DNA of 33,543 nt from an uncultured Clostridia bacterium (GCA_947627345.1 CANQVS010000021.1:1-33543); one strand, 5' to 3'. Shown: positions 8,547 through 16,684, numbered from the stretch's first letter. Notes: generated from the sequence alone by a model not told the origin. Translations and numbers: made by a program.

Positions 8547-8652
8547 ATTTTATATAAAGCGGTGGCTCGTATAAAAAGAAACGCTTAATTTTTTTGGCTT
8601 ACTTAGATTCCGTGCGAGAGTTTACGCTTAAAAAGTGGTCGAAAAAAGTCAC

Positions 8653-8892
8653 CTGCTGAAAAATCAGAGCCTAAGAAAAAGTAATTAAAAAGTAATATAA
8701 CCCCCTCCAGAAAAATTCGGGAGGGGATTATTGATATATTTTGTTTATTCAATTTGCAATTTTGCAATTAAGGGGAGAGGTCGTTATTTTTCATCTAAAT
8801 ATTTCTCAACTATTGCACCAAAGCCGTAAAGTTTAAAAGAGGAAATAACAGATAATAATGTGCCTGCTGTTATAATTCCAAAACCTATACTT
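8653..8892 (+). repeat. Direct repeat, copy B (decayed)
   Basis: Second copy of 1301-1543. It keeps the last codons of glgB including the stop (8682-8684), a mutated version of the terminator stem (8699-8729) and the 3' end of the membrane-protein gene, then similarity fades after a small deletion. There is no upstream glgB sequence. Confidence 0.9.
8784..8883 (-). pseudogene. 3' fragment of the small membrane-protein gene
   Basis: Encodes only the last ~33 residues (GFGIITAGTLLSVISSFKLY... to the stop) of a protein nearly identical to the one at 1432-1734. No start, no upstream part. A remnant of the duplicated module. Confidence 0.8.
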
Positions 8893-8978
8893 ATATATTT
8901 ATAAAAACACCAAAACAACAGCGAGGTTTTATTTCCCCTTGCAATAATGCAAATTATTTATGTCTGAATTTATCTGAA

Positions 8979-9698
8979 TCAGAGTTTAATTTTTATTTGC
9001 GTAGGGCCGTCTGCATAACCCGCCAATAAATAGCTATCAAAGTATACATAAAGGTATTTAGTCTTTAACCAGCAATTGAGCTTATTTATGCTAAGTGATT
9101 TGACAGTTTGTAAAGCGTTATCATAATATTTATTTGGGTTTCTGTTTATTTCCGCCTTAACCTTATTTACGATTTTCTTTTTTAATGTTTTGTTGCTGTA
9201 TTTTGTCAGCTTGGAATTTGGTATTTTTTTACCTGTTTGTTTGCTGAAATTATATCCCGTTAATATGGTTGAACCGTGAGCACCGCCGGTGTATTCATAA
9301 TACTTGCTTTTAAAAGAATATTTATTATTTTTGTTATATGTTAGCTTAATATCTCCTTTACATTCAAAATTATAGCTATATCCAAATTTTTTCATACCGT
9401 TATCTTCGTACTCACTTTTTGCGATTTTTTTCAAGTTACGAATATTCTTTTTGATTTGATTTACAAAGAATTTATTAATCTTTTTCGCTGCTTTTGACTT
9501 TGACTTCAGTTGAGGATATTTTTCTTTTACCTTCAAAATCAATGTTCCGTTTTTCTTAATATTCTTGTTAAGGGTTTTATATGTAACATATTTTTTGCCC
9601 GTTTTGGAGGCAGCGCTCGCTGTAGCGGGAACAGATAAAATCGCAGTTACGCTGAAAAGTATTGAAATGGATAAAATTATCGATAATATTTTTTTCAT
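8979..9698 (-). CDS. Exported DUF3298/RsiV-like domain protein
   Basis: 239 residues with a signal peptide (MKKILSIILSISILFS..., ATASA). The mature part fits the DUF4163/DUF3298 layout seen in RsiV and PdaC-type proteins: KEKYPQLKSKSKAAKKINKFF early, YYEYTGGAHGST at about 137-148 and a C-terminal YFDSYLLAGYADGPTQIKI. In RsiV this domain binds lysozyme, but here there is no membrane anchor or anti-sigma segment, so the role is open: an exported sensor, decoy or wall protein. AAAGGA is the ribosome site. It occupies the place of the exported-protein run in the second, decayed module. Confidence 0.75.
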   Translation of the reverse strand: MKKILSIILSISILFSVTAILSVPATASAASKTGKKYVTYKTLNKNIKKNGTLILKVKEKYPQLKSKSKAAKKINKFFVNQIKKNIRNLKKIAKSEYEDNGMKKFGYSYNFECKGDIKLTYNKNNKYSFKSKYYEYTGGAHGSTILTGYNFSKQTGKKIPNSKLTKYSNKTLKKKIVNKVKAEINRNPNKYYDNALQTVKSLSINKLNCWLKTKYLYVYFDSYLLAGYADGPTQIKIKL

Positions 9699-9928
9699 TG
9701 GTTTTTCCTTTCTAACTTATCTTATTATGTTTTTATTATTGATATTTTAAATTGCATATTTATTTTCCGACATTCAAATATCAGAAGAATATAAAGGAAG
9801 TTTAGATTGATTATTTGCCGAATATCGGATTTTTACTGATTTTAGTTTATTTCTTACTAATCTTTTTAAAGTTCATTTTATTTGGAATTTTTATTTTACC
9901 CTCCGTTACTTTATATAATAATTGAATT

Positions 9929-10057
9929 TTTATTTTAGTACCCTCCTTTTAGTCCTGATAGAATATAATTATATCTTAAAGATATATTTAAGTAAATAAT
10001 ATTAATGTCAAAAAATTATAATATTTTTTGCATTTGAGTATATTTAAGGGTGATTTT
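9929..10057. promoter_or_regulatory. Decayed copy of the divergent promoter/operator region
   Basis: Aligns with 8064-8177: remnant of the minus-strand ribosome site (GGAGGGTACTAAAAT), palindrome at 9970-9986 (TATATCTTAAAGATATA), TTGACA at 10006-10011 on the minus strand and the XRE leader. The -35 is now 32 bases from TATAAT (9968-9973) because of an insertion, though TTTACT at 9991-9996 is a possible replacement. The whole 9699-10057 stretch has no gene; 9699-9928 is AT-rich with a second GGAGGGTAAAATAAAA-like copy near 9890. Confidence 0.75.
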
Positions 10058-10156
10058 ATGAACAGGGTTATCTTTCTTAAAAAAGAAAAGGGAAACCGAG
10101 CCGTGTACTTTTTTATATTAAAAACCTGTCACAAAACCTCATTTAAAAGGTTATAG
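10058..10156 (+). pseudogene. 5' stub of an XRE regulator gene
   Basis: The first 12 codons (MNRVIFLKKEKG) match the start of the XRE gene at 8178 (MNRITLLRKEKG), including the leader GATTTTATGAA. Similarity ends abruptly at 10093 and the frame stops at 10156 with unrelated residues. The HTH is missing, so no function is expected. Confidence 0.8.
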
Positions 10157-10188
10157 TTAATAAAGATACGTTTAAGGAGGAAATAATA

Positions 10189-11622
10189 ATGAAAAGACTT
10201 TTATCAATGTTTTTAATGTGCGTATTATTAATTTCGAGCTGTTCGATTTTCAGTGTTTCCGCCTTAGCTGAAATTGATGATACTGTTGATTATTTAAAAA
10301 TAATTTCAAATGAGGATTATGATGTAGATTTTGCCGTTGAGCTCGGGGTCATCAATACAGGAATCAAAGACGAAAAGAGGGTGCTTGTTTACGCCGCAAA
10401 AGACTTAGCGCAGGAATGTCCCAAAATCAAGTCAATTGAAAACTACAATTTTAAAACTTATGTAAATTCAGGCGCTGAGCTCGGACTTTTCGATGTGAGC
10501 ATTAATGAGAATAAAAATTCGGTAAACGTACAAACGCTTGAAAGTGGAATAGAAAATTATCACTACCATATGAATCAGATAATTCCGCTTATCCGCAAAG
10601 CAGAAAAAAACGGAGTTAAATTTGACTTTACAGTCGAACATAAAGACGGCGCGGTTGCAGAGGAGTGTATATACGCAGTAGCAAACGCTTATGAAATTCC
10701 CGAGTGGCTTGAAGTAAAGGGGAAAGTCGGAAAGTGGACGTTATGTACAGCAGGCAGTTATTTTGTTACCGAAATGGCAGTTGAAATTAGAATAGGGGAG
10801 TATACTTTCTATTCATTCGGTCAATATAAGCCCGATTATCTTGGAATCTTCGTAGTAAACGGCTCAAAAGCTTATACACTAAAGGACGCTTACGATAAAT
10901 CCGAAATAAACGATGACGATTTGGATAAGGTGATAGGTATACTCGGAGCAAAGTCGGATAATTGGAGAGCGGTAAAAGATAATCAGGAGGAAACAACCGA
11001 CGCTCGGACTGAGGCGCTCCATAAGCTGTCCGATAAAATCTATGAGGCTCAAAATTCGGTTCCCGACGGCAGTAATTATACACACGAATCGCGCCAGAGA
11101 GTTTGGGACGCAATTAATTATGCCAACGAACTTTTAAACAGCGAATCGGCAACGACCGAAGAAATATTAGCGCAGATTGAGGTTTTACAGCAGGCTGTAG
11201 ACGCTCTTGAAGCGCCCGATATTAATGCGGACGAATTATGGAAAGTAATTGAGAGGGCGGACTATTTTTTTGAAAGAGAAGAAAGGTATACAGAGATTAG
11301 TTATGCGGAATTTAAAGACGCTATTATGAACGCCAAAGTCGCTTACTACTACGGTCAAACCCAAAAGCAGGTTGACAAGGCGAAAGAGAAGCTCGAAACA
11401 GCGCTTAATAATCTTGAAAAAATCTACAAGGGTAAAATTGGCGATGTAAATAAGGACGATACGGTTAATATCATTGACGTGACGATAATTCAGAAATATT
11501 TAGCAGGCGCTGACAGTTTTGATAAAATGCAGAAAATAAGCGCGGATTATAATGATGATATGGTTGTAAATATCAGAGATGCAACGAAAATCCAGATTGA
11601 TTTAGCTTATAAAAAAATATAA
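10189..11622 (+). CDS. Secreted type I dockerin protein
   Basis: 477 residues behind AAGGAGG. Signal peptide 1-27 (LLISSCSIFSVSALA). Residues 30-265 are an unrecognised domain. Residues 275-410 hold two helical FIVAR-like segments (LNSESATTEEILAQIEVLQQAVDAL; YGQTQKQVDKAKEKLETALNNL). Residues 418-477 are a dockerin with two calcium-binding F-hand repeats: GDVNKDDTVNIIDVTIIQKYL and ADYNDDMVVNIRDATKIQIDL. Dockerins plug into cohesins of cellulosome-like complexes or cell-surface scaffolds, so this protein is probably a non-catalytic or adhesive component of such a complex. No catalytic motif is seen. Confidence 0.85.
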   Translation: MKRLLSMFLMCVLLISSCSIFSVSALAEIDDTVDYLKIISNEDYDVDFAVELGVINTGIKDEKRVLVYAAKDLAQECPKIKSIENYNFKTYVNSGAELGLFDVSINENKNSVNVQTLESGIENYHYHMNQIIPLIRKAEKNGVKFDFTVEHKDGAVAEECIYAVANAYEIPEWLEVKGKVGKWTLCTAGSYFVTEMAVEIRIGEYTFYSFGQYKPDYLGIFVVNGSKAYTLKDAYDKSEINDDDLDKVIGILGAKSDNWRAVKDNQEETTDARTEALHKLSDKIYEAQNSVPDGSNYTHESRQRVWDAINYANELLNSESATTEEILAQIEVLQQAVDALEAPDINADELWKVIERADYFFEREERYTEISYAEFKDAIMNAKVAYYYGQTQKQVDKAKEKLETALNNLEKIYKGKIGDVNKDDTVNIIDVTIIQKYLAGADSFDKMQKISADYNDDMVVNIRDATKIQIDLAYKKI

Positions 11623-11650
11623 GAGTTTCATTACTCCTCAATGAAATATA

Positions 11651-11690
11651 AAACAGCAACCCTGCTCGTTTTTGAGCGGGGCTGCTGTTT
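11651..11690. terminator. Bidirectional intrinsic terminator
   Basis: AAACAGCA...CCC.GCTC with GAGC.GGG...TGCTGTTT around a T-rich loop, between the convergent dockerin gene and the DUF6062 gene. Each strand ends in a T run. Confidence 0.85.
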
Positions 11691-11694
11691 TATA

Positions 11695-12384
11695 TTACGG
11701 TTTTTCCTTTGTCAGATACTCAATATTTCTTTCAAGCACGTCTCTGCTTTCCCCAAAGTCCTTGCCTTTGTTTCGGTAGTCGAACATCGAGCAGAAATAT
11801 GAGGTGTCGTCTTTAAGCTTTAAAAGATAATTTTTTGTAAGATTATAGGTGTCCTCATTAAACTGTTTCATAAATTTTGAGCCTACACCGTGCTTTCCCA
11901 TAGCGTCATTCATTATGTACGCGTAGTGATTGAGGCAGATAAACGGCTGTTCCCTGTAGAGCGTTCTGAATTCGTCCGATTTCTGATATTCAGCGAAAAC
12001 AGTCGCGAGGAGGTGGTGTATATCGCGGTCGATTCTGTCGCACACATAGCACGACTTAGAAAGCTCCGCTATCTTTTCAAGCGACTTTTTGTCGGGCTTT
12101 GTTCCCGCCTTTTTCGGCAGAACGCTGTCTATAACGGACTTCAGATGCGACTCCATAATCAGCGCGTTTGGAAGCTTTTGCCCCGCTGAAAACATTTTTG
12201 AAAAATGCCTGTGGCAAAATCCCTGTTTATTTGTTTCAATCCTTATATTCGGCTCCATCATCGCGTCGCCGATGACAAAATCGACATATGTTTCCTCAAG
12301 CATTTTTTCCATCCTGCAAATCGGACAGCCGTTTTTCGGTTTAAATAAATCGTTAATCGGAATTGTACAGATGTTTTCTTTCAT
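11695..12384 (-). CDS. DUF6062-family Cys/His protein
   Basis: 229 residues, cytoplasmic. Pairs of metal-ligand-like residues: CPIC at 20-23, CHRH at 57-60, CYVC near 113-116 and CLNHY near 151, which suggest two zinc- or metal-binding knuckles. The N-terminal pattern (MKENICTIPINDLF...GCPICRMEKMLEE...MMEPNIRIETNKQGFCHRHF) matches what I know as DUF6062, a family of unknown function common in Clostridia. Divergent from the OGG gene over an 88-bp spacer. Confidence 0.7.
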   Translation of the reverse strand: MKENICTIPINDLFKPKNGCPICRMEKMLEETYVDFVIGDAMMEPNIRIETNKQGFCHRHFSKMFSAGQKLPNALIMESHLKSVIDSVLPKKAGTKPDKKSLEKIAELSKSCYVCDRIDRDIHHLLATVFAEYQKSDEFRTLYREQPFICLNHYAYIMNDAMGKHGVGSKFMKQFNEDTYNLTKNYLLKLKDDTSYFCSMFDYRNKGKDFGESRDVLERNIEYLTKEKP

Positions 12385-12472
12385 AATTTACCTCGAAGTT
12401 TTAATATATTAATTGTACCATACCGCGCCGAAATATGATATACTTATTTTAAAGTTTTTAAGGAGTAAGGAA

Positions 12473-13303
12473 ATGGAATGTTTAAAAACAGAAAACGGTG
12501 TTAAAATTACGGGAGTGAGCGACCTCGATTTGGCGCAGACGCTCGACTGCGGTCAGAGCTTTCGCTGGGTTGAAAATTGCGGTAAATTCAGCGGTGTTGC
12601 TTTCAGAAGAAAGGTGAGTATTTATTCAGACGGCGAAAATCTTTATATTGACAATACGACTATAGAAGATTTTGAAAATATTTGGAAAAATTATCTCGAC
12701 CTGGAGCTTGATTACGGAAAAATCCGCGGACAGATAAGTAAAATCCATCCGATTTTAAAGGAGGCGTGCGCCTACGCCCCGGGAATAAGAATATTACGCC
12801 AGGAACCGTGGGAGGCGCTTTGCAGTTTTATAATTTCGCAGAACAACAACATAAAGCGTATTAAGGGTATTATAGAGAGGCTTTGCGAAAATTTTGGGGA
12901 GAAAATTGATGATTTTTATGCTTTCCCGACGGCAGAAACGCTCGCGCTGTTATCCCCCGAAGATTTATCCCCGATTCGCGCGGGCTTTCGTCACAAATAC
13001 ATAATAGACGGAGCGAGAAAGGTCGCAAGCGGTGAGGTCGATTTGGAGAAATGCCGAAATATCGGGTACGACGAGGCGCGCGCGGAGCTTATGAAAATTA
13101 AAGGCGTTGGAGTTAAGGTTGCGGACTGCGCCCTGCTTTTCGGACTTCACAGGATTGAGGCGTTCCCCGTTGATGTTTGGATGCGCCGTGCGCTCGAAAA
13201 GCTGTTTCCGAATATGACGGAAAACGACTTCGGCGACTACGCGGGGATTGCCCAGCAATATATTTTTCATTACAGCCGTATGCACCCGGAAATTTTTATA
13301 TAA
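12473..13303 (+). CDS. ogg: 8-oxoguanine DNA glycosylase/AP lyase, OGG1 type
   Basis: 276 residues from the ATG at 12473, chosen over an upstream ATG because AAGGAG at 12460-12465 lies 7 bases before it. N-terminal OGG_N domain (DLAQTLDCGQSFRWVE). HhH-GPD domain with SFIISQNNNIKRI, hairpin KIKGVGVKVADCALLFGL carrying the Schiff-base Lys215, and FPVDVWMRR with catalytic Asp234. It removes 8-oxoG from DNA and cleaves the abasic site in base-excision repair. The iron-sulfur Cys loop of EndoIII/MutY is absent, as expected for OGG1. Confidence 0.92.
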   Translation: MECLKTENGVKITGVSDLDLAQTLDCGQSFRWVENCGKFSGVAFRRKVSIYSDGENLYIDNTTIEDFENIWKNYLDLELDYGKIRGQISKIHPILKEACAYAPGIRILRQEPWEALCSFIISQNNNIKRIKGIIERLCENFGEKIDDFYAFPTAETLALLSPEDLSPIRAGFRHKYIIDGARKVASGEVDLEKCRNIGYDEARAELMKIKGVGVKVADCALLFGLHRIEAFPVDVWMRRALEKLFPNMTENDFGDYAGIAQQYIFHYSRMHPEIFI

Positions 13304-13308
13304 AAATA

Positions 13309-13337
13309 TTGCAAAAAATTTTTTAATATAGTATAAT
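13309..13337 (+). promoter_or_regulatory. Sigma-A type promoter of the repeat-linker surface protein
   Basis: TTGCAA (13309-13314), 17 bases, TATAAT (13332-13337), about 35 bases before the AAGGAGGAG ribosome site of the gene at 13379. Confidence 0.7.
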
Positions 13338-13378
13338 ATTTTTGTAGACTATGTAGAATTAGTTAAGGAGGAGTCCTT

Positions 13379-14875
13379 ATGAAATTGCGATTAAGAAGTT
13401 TAACCTCCGTATTTTTAACGGTGTTAATAATTATATCGGCAGTTTTGTGCGTTACCACTACCGCGGTTGCGGTTGACGGGGACACGATAACCTACAAATA
13501 TGTTGTAACTTGTGATGACCCGATTGCGGCCTTTGAAGGGGAGCTTAGCTATCCCGAAACTTTAAGCGCAGAGTCAGTAGTTGTTTATGACGATGGAAGC
13601 CATAGTTGCTATACCAATACGGGAAGTAAAATTGTTTTTAACGCAACCGATGTCAGTTCTCCCTTTGTGTTTACGGACGGCGCCCCAATGATTACCGTTA
13701 AATTCAGAGTAAACGGAGATTATGATAAAAAGGCTCTTGAAACTGTGCTCAGCGAGTTTTTCTCAATCGAGTTGATTGACGGAGGGAATATTTCATACCG
13801 TTATGCTAACGTTATTGACGGAGAAGTCATAACAAGCGGTATTGTGGATATTGATAATCCCGAAAACAATTCAACCGACCCGACTACGGAAAGTACGGAG
13901 CCGACAACCGAGAGTGAGACGACAGAACCTACCACGGTAAGCGAAAGTACGGAGCCGACAACCGAGAGCGAGACGACAGAGCCTACCACGGTGAGCGAAA
14001 GCACGAAGCCGACAACCGAGAGTGAGACGACAGAGCCGGTTACTGAAACTACGACCGAAACCGACCCGACAGATCCCAAACCAAAGGAGATTACTTATAC
14101 AGTAACGTATAACTACAATAACGGTACAGAGGATACTTTTTTAACCCGTATATATAAAACCGAGGAAAAAATTTCCGCCGAGGAGCTTGCGGTTGCCTGT
14201 TATCCGAGTATTAAGAATCCCTACAATGATTACTCTGTCGGCGACGTAAAGTTTACAGGAGATACGACAGTTGAGGTAAACCTTAAAGCTGTTCCGAAAG
14301 AATATACAATAACCCTGAACGGCGAGGAGTATTCCGTAAAGCATTATATGGATGTTGAAACGATTACAACTGATACGGAATCGGGCTTTTTGATTGACTC
14401 GAAGGTTGTCGCGGTGGGAAAAACGTTTAAGTTCTTTGTAACGGGCGATATTGACATCGTGACGCAGGAAACCGAGAAAACAGCCGATGAGTTTGCTTCA
14501 ATTATATTTAACTCTCTTTCGGTCAGCGGGCAGAAAGTTCTAATCCAGCTTGTCGCTACGGCAAAGGTTGACGATTATTCCAGAATGGGAGTTGCGTTTA
14601 CGACTGCCGAAAGCGCGGAGGACTTAGTAAAAGAAGCCGTAACCGAGGTTAAATCGGGTACTAAAAAGGCAGAAAACGGAATTGTAGTACATAACTCCGA
14701 TGTAGGACTTGCAAACGAGTCGGGGCAGTATCAATTTATTTACGCTCCGTATATTGATGTCGGCAAGGTTGAAGAAACAACAAAGATTTATTTCTACGCG
14801 TATGTCGTCAAACCTGACGGAACGGTTATTGTCAGTCCCGCGGCGCAGGTTAATCCCTACGACGCGATAGCATAA
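13379..14875 (+). CDS. Secreted protein with cohesin-like N-domain and Thr/Glu repeat linker
   Basis: 498 residues. Signal peptide 1-31 (ends TTTAVA). Residues 35-155 form a beta-rich domain whose pattern (IAAFEGELSYPETL, then KIVFNATDVSSPFVFTDGAPMITVKFRV) recalls a cohesin-type jelly roll; this is a fold-level guess. Residues 160-235 are a low-complexity TTESETTEPTTVSEST linker encoded by 54-nt repeats, likely a stalk and glycosylation site. Residues 240-300 look like a small beta domain (TYTVTYNYNNGTEDTF), and 310-498 are an unrecognised C-terminal domain. No sortase motif or dockerin. The 45-codon peptide gene follows after 24 bases and is probably co-transcribed. Confidence 0.7.
   Translation: MKLRLRSLTSVFLTVLIIISAVLCVTTTAVAVDGDTITYKYVVTCDDPIAAFEGELSYPETLSAESVVVYDDGSHSCYTNTGSKIVFNATDVSSPFVFTDGAPMITVKFRVNGDYDKKALETVLSEFFSIELIDGGNISYRYANVIDGEVITSGIVDIDNPENNSTDPTTESTEPTTESETTEPTTVSESTEPTTESETTEPTTVSESTKPTTESETTEPVTETTTETDPTDPKPKEITYTVTYNYNNGTEDTFLTRIYKTEEKISAEELAVACYPSIKNPYNDYSVGDVKFTGDTTVEVNLKAVPKEYTITLNGEEYSVKHYMDVETITTDTESGFLIDSKVVAVGKTFKFFVTGDIDIVTQETEKTADEFASIIFNSLSVSGQKVLIQLVATAKVDDYSRMGVAFTTAESAEDLVKEAVTEVKSGTKKAENGIVVHNSDVGLANESGQYQFIYAPYIDVGKVEETTKIYFYAYVVKPDGTVIVSPAAQVNPYDAIA
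13898..14041 (+). repeat. 54-nt tandem repeat inside the surface-protein gene
   Basis: Two full units (13898-13951, 13952-14005) and a partial third (14006-14041), each 18 codons of the type EPTTESETTEPTTVSEST, differing by a few silent or conservative changes. In-frame, so gain or loss of units would alter stalk length only. Confidence 0.85.
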
Positions 14876-14899
14876 AGATATAAAGAAAGGAAGATTCCG

Positions 14900-15037
14900 A
14901 TGAAAAACTATATTACACCTGAAATGGAACTGATAAAGTATGAGGTATCCGATACGCTTTTAACAAGTGGTGAGGATAGCGGTATCGCTAAGGACGTTAA
15001 CGATATTGATGAGGACATAATAGGAGATCAGGACTAA
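14900..15037 (+). CDS. 45-residue acidic peptide, unknown
   Basis: Starts MKNYITPEMELIKYEVSD, then LLTSGEDSG and an Asp/Glu-rich tail ending IIGDQD; net charge strongly negative. AAAGGAAG lies 9 bases before the ATG and a terminator follows the stop, so it is a real transcription-unit end. No signal peptide, no Cys. The layout (basic/aromatic leader-like half with a short Thr-Ser-Gly joint, then an acidic half) resembles small precursor-like peptides found in gut Clostridia, but no maturation enzyme is adjacent. It probably shares a transcript with the surface protein at 13379. Confidence 0.6.
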   Translation: MKNYITPEMELIKYEVSDTLLTSGEDSGIAKDVNDIDEDIIGDQD

Positions 15038-15047
15038 GAAACCGATG

Positions 15048-15094
15048 TCGGGAAGATATGTTGGATTTATCAGCATTATCTTCCCGATATTTTT
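15048..15094 (+). terminator. Intrinsic terminator after the small peptide gene
   Basis: 11-bp stem TCGGGAAGATA (15048-15058) with TATCTTCCCGA (15077-15087), then TATTTTT. Confidence 0.8.
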
Positions 15095-15146
15095 AAGTTA
15101 AAGCCGAAAGTAAAAGAGTAGTTTTTCGGTCTTAAAGGGACAATTT

Positions 15147-15650
15147 ATGCAAATAAAAATCAGAAGCTATAACGAAAATGATATAGAAGAAATGATGAAA
15201 ATTTGGAACGAGGTCGTTACAGAGGGAATGGCATTTCCGCAGATTGAACCGCTTGATTTTGAGAAAGCGGTAAAGTTTTTTGAGGGGCAAAGCTGCTGCG
15301 GAGTTTGTGAGGATACAGACAGCAAAAAGCTTTTGGGGCTTTATATTCTTCACCCTAACAACGTAGGGCGCTGCGGACATATAAGCAACGCAAGCTATGC
15401 GGTGAAATCTGAATTCCGCGGACTTCATATCGGTGAAAAATTAGTCCGTGACAGCATAGAGCGCGCGGGAGAAAACGGATTTAAAATTTTGCAGTTTAAC
15501 GCTGTTGTAAAGAGCAATGTTTCTGCACATAAGCTGTATAAAAAACTCGGATTTAAGGAATTGGGAGTAATTCCTAAAGGGTTTTTAAACAGAAAAAATG
15601 AGTATGAGGATATTGTCGTCTACTATTATGAGATAGAAAACGGCAAATAA
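15147..15650 (+). CDS. GNAT N-acetyltransferase (Pat-like)
   Basis: 167 residues. Starts MQIKIRSYNENDIEEMMKIWNEVV, as in the phosphinothricin-acetyltransferase-like branch. Acetyl-CoA loop region at about 93-100 (FRGLHIGEKL, the variant of R/Q-x-x-G-x-G/A), followed by NAVVKSNVSAHKLYKKLGFKELG typical of motif B. It acetylates an amine of an unknown small molecule or protein. Preceded and followed by terminators, so a single-gene unit. Confidence 0.85.
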   Translation: MQIKIRSYNENDIEEMMKIWNEVVTEGMAFPQIEPLDFEKAVKFFEGQSCCGVCEDTDSKKLLGLYILHPNNVGRCGHISNASYAVKSEFRGLHIGEKLVRDSIERAGENGFKILQFNAVVKSNVSAHKLYKKLGFKELGVIPKGFLNRKNEYEDIVVYYYEIENGK

Positions 15651-15678
15651 AAAAAGCGCGGACTGAACCGCGCTTTTT
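15651..15678 (+). terminator. Intrinsic terminator of the GNAT gene
   Basis: AAAAAGCGCGG, 6-base loop ACTGAA, CCGCGCTTTTT: perfect 11-bp stem directly after the stop. Confidence 0.9.
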
Positions 15679-15732
15679 GAATTAAGAGTTAAGAATTAAG
15701 AATTAATAAAGTAAAGGTAAAAATTTAATATC

Positions 15733-16176
15733 ATTTCAAATTGGATTTAGAGAAAAAGTTTTAAAAAGTCTAAAAAGTCTACAGCAGAACCTATCCCCCA
15801 TATCCAAAATAAGACATAGGCTCAAACATTTGGGGGAGATAAATTTCAGAGAGGAGTTAAAATGTATGGTGTGGAGATATAAAAAATTAAGAATTAAGAA
15901 TTAGATTTATAGATAACCTTTTATTTCCTTTTCAAAACAGATAGAAAGGAAAAGTTTGTAAAAAGTCTATAGCAGAACCTGTCCCCCCTATCCAAAGTGA
16001 GATAGAGGAAGAAACGTCTGGGGGATATGAATTTTCCGAGAGGAACTGCACAGACTGATGTGGAAAATCTAAAAAGAACCTGTCCTCCATATCCAAAACA
16101 AGACATAGGCTCAAACATTTGGGGGAGATGAATTTTTAAAAAGGAGCTGAAATGTCTGACTCGGACATATAAACAT
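15733..16176 (+). repeat. Palindromic repeat cluster, left (3 copies)
   Basis: Three diverged copies at about 15733-15905, 15928-16066 and 16067-16176. Shared order: (CTA)CAGAACCT, CCCCCATATCCAAAA.AAGA.ATAGG, CATTTGGGGGAGAT, AGAGGAG..., GTGTGGAGATATAAA, often followed by AATTAAGAATT runs. The same family in the opposite orientation lies at 19967-20548. No open frame of note; the only unique DNA in the 457-bp spacer 15679-16135 is AT-rich filler. Copy 3 runs into the fumarase beta coding sequence. Confidence 0.85.
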
Positions 16177-16684
16177 TATTTCCCTCGCAGTCTATCGCGA
16201 CTATGCAGGGAAAATCCTCGACATAATATCTTCTGACAGATTCCGTACCCAAATCCTCGTAGCAAATGGGTTCGGTTTTTTTAATGCTCTTTGCTATAAG
16301 CGCGGCGGCTCCGCCTATCGCACAAAAGTAGACCGCGTGATTGCGGACAATCGCGTCAATAACCTCATCGTTTCGCCTGCCTTTTCCGACCATACCCTTT
16401 AAACCCATATCAAGCAGGGCGGGAGTATATTTATCCATTCTGTAGCTTGATGTCGGACCTGCGGGACCTACCGCGTAACCGGGCTTTGCGGGAGCGGGGC
16501 CTACATAGTAAATCGTTTCGTCTTTTATATCAACGGGGAGTTTTTCTCCGTTTTGTATTAACTCAAAAAGCCTTTTATGGGCGGCGTCCCTGCCTGTTAT
16601 CATTGTACCCGAAAGCAAAACGCTGTCGCCTGCTTTGAGCGTGCTTATCTGTTCGTCTGTCAGCGGAAGTGTAATTCTTTTCAT
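16136..16684 (-). CDS. fumB: Fumarate hydratase class I, beta subunit
   Basis: 182 residues. C-terminal-type subunit of the two-part [4Fe-4S] fumarase (TtdB/FumA C-domain family), which interconverts fumarate and malate. Motifs: LSGTMITGRDAAHKRLF near 24-40, YYVGPAPAKPGYAVGPAGPTSSYRMD near 60-85, GKGRRND and AIGGAAALIAKSI. Encoded 61 bases downstream of the alpha subunit. Odd: the last ~10 codons and the stop lie in a copy of the palindromic repeat family, giving the tail SESDISAPF in place of a normal end. The symbol denotes class I fumarase beta; L-tartrate dehydratase is a less likely reading. Confidence 0.88.
   Translation of the reverse strand: MKRITLPLTDEQISTLKAGDSVLLSGTMITGRDAAHKRLFELIQNGEKLPVDIKDETIYYVGPAPAKPGYAVGPAGPTSSYRMDKYTPALLDMGLKGMVGKGRRNDEVIDAIVRNHAVYFCAIGGAAALIAKSIKKTEPICYEDLGTESVRRYYVEDFPCIVAIDCEGNNVYMSESDISAPF

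Noticed and set aside
1301..8892. Direct repeats at 1301 and 8653 as attL/attR of an integrative element
   Set aside because: No integrase, relaxase or phage gene lies between them, and the repeats are about 240 bases with roughly 10% divergence; tandem duplication explains them better.
12413..12472. Earlier ATG for the OGG gene
   Set aside because: AAGGAG at 12460-12465 fits the ATG at 12473; the extra 20 residues do not match the family.
13801..14079. Antisense open frame over the Thr/Glu linker (Val/Ser-rich product)
   Set aside because: A shadow of the 54-nt repeat read on the other strand; no ribosome site.
15921..16118. Two overlapping minus-strand frames in the repeat cluster
   Set aside because: They lie in repeat copies, lack ribosome sites and conserved content.
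16447..16638. Plus-strand frame inside fumarase beta
   Set aside because: A shadow of a well-conserved gene on the other strand.
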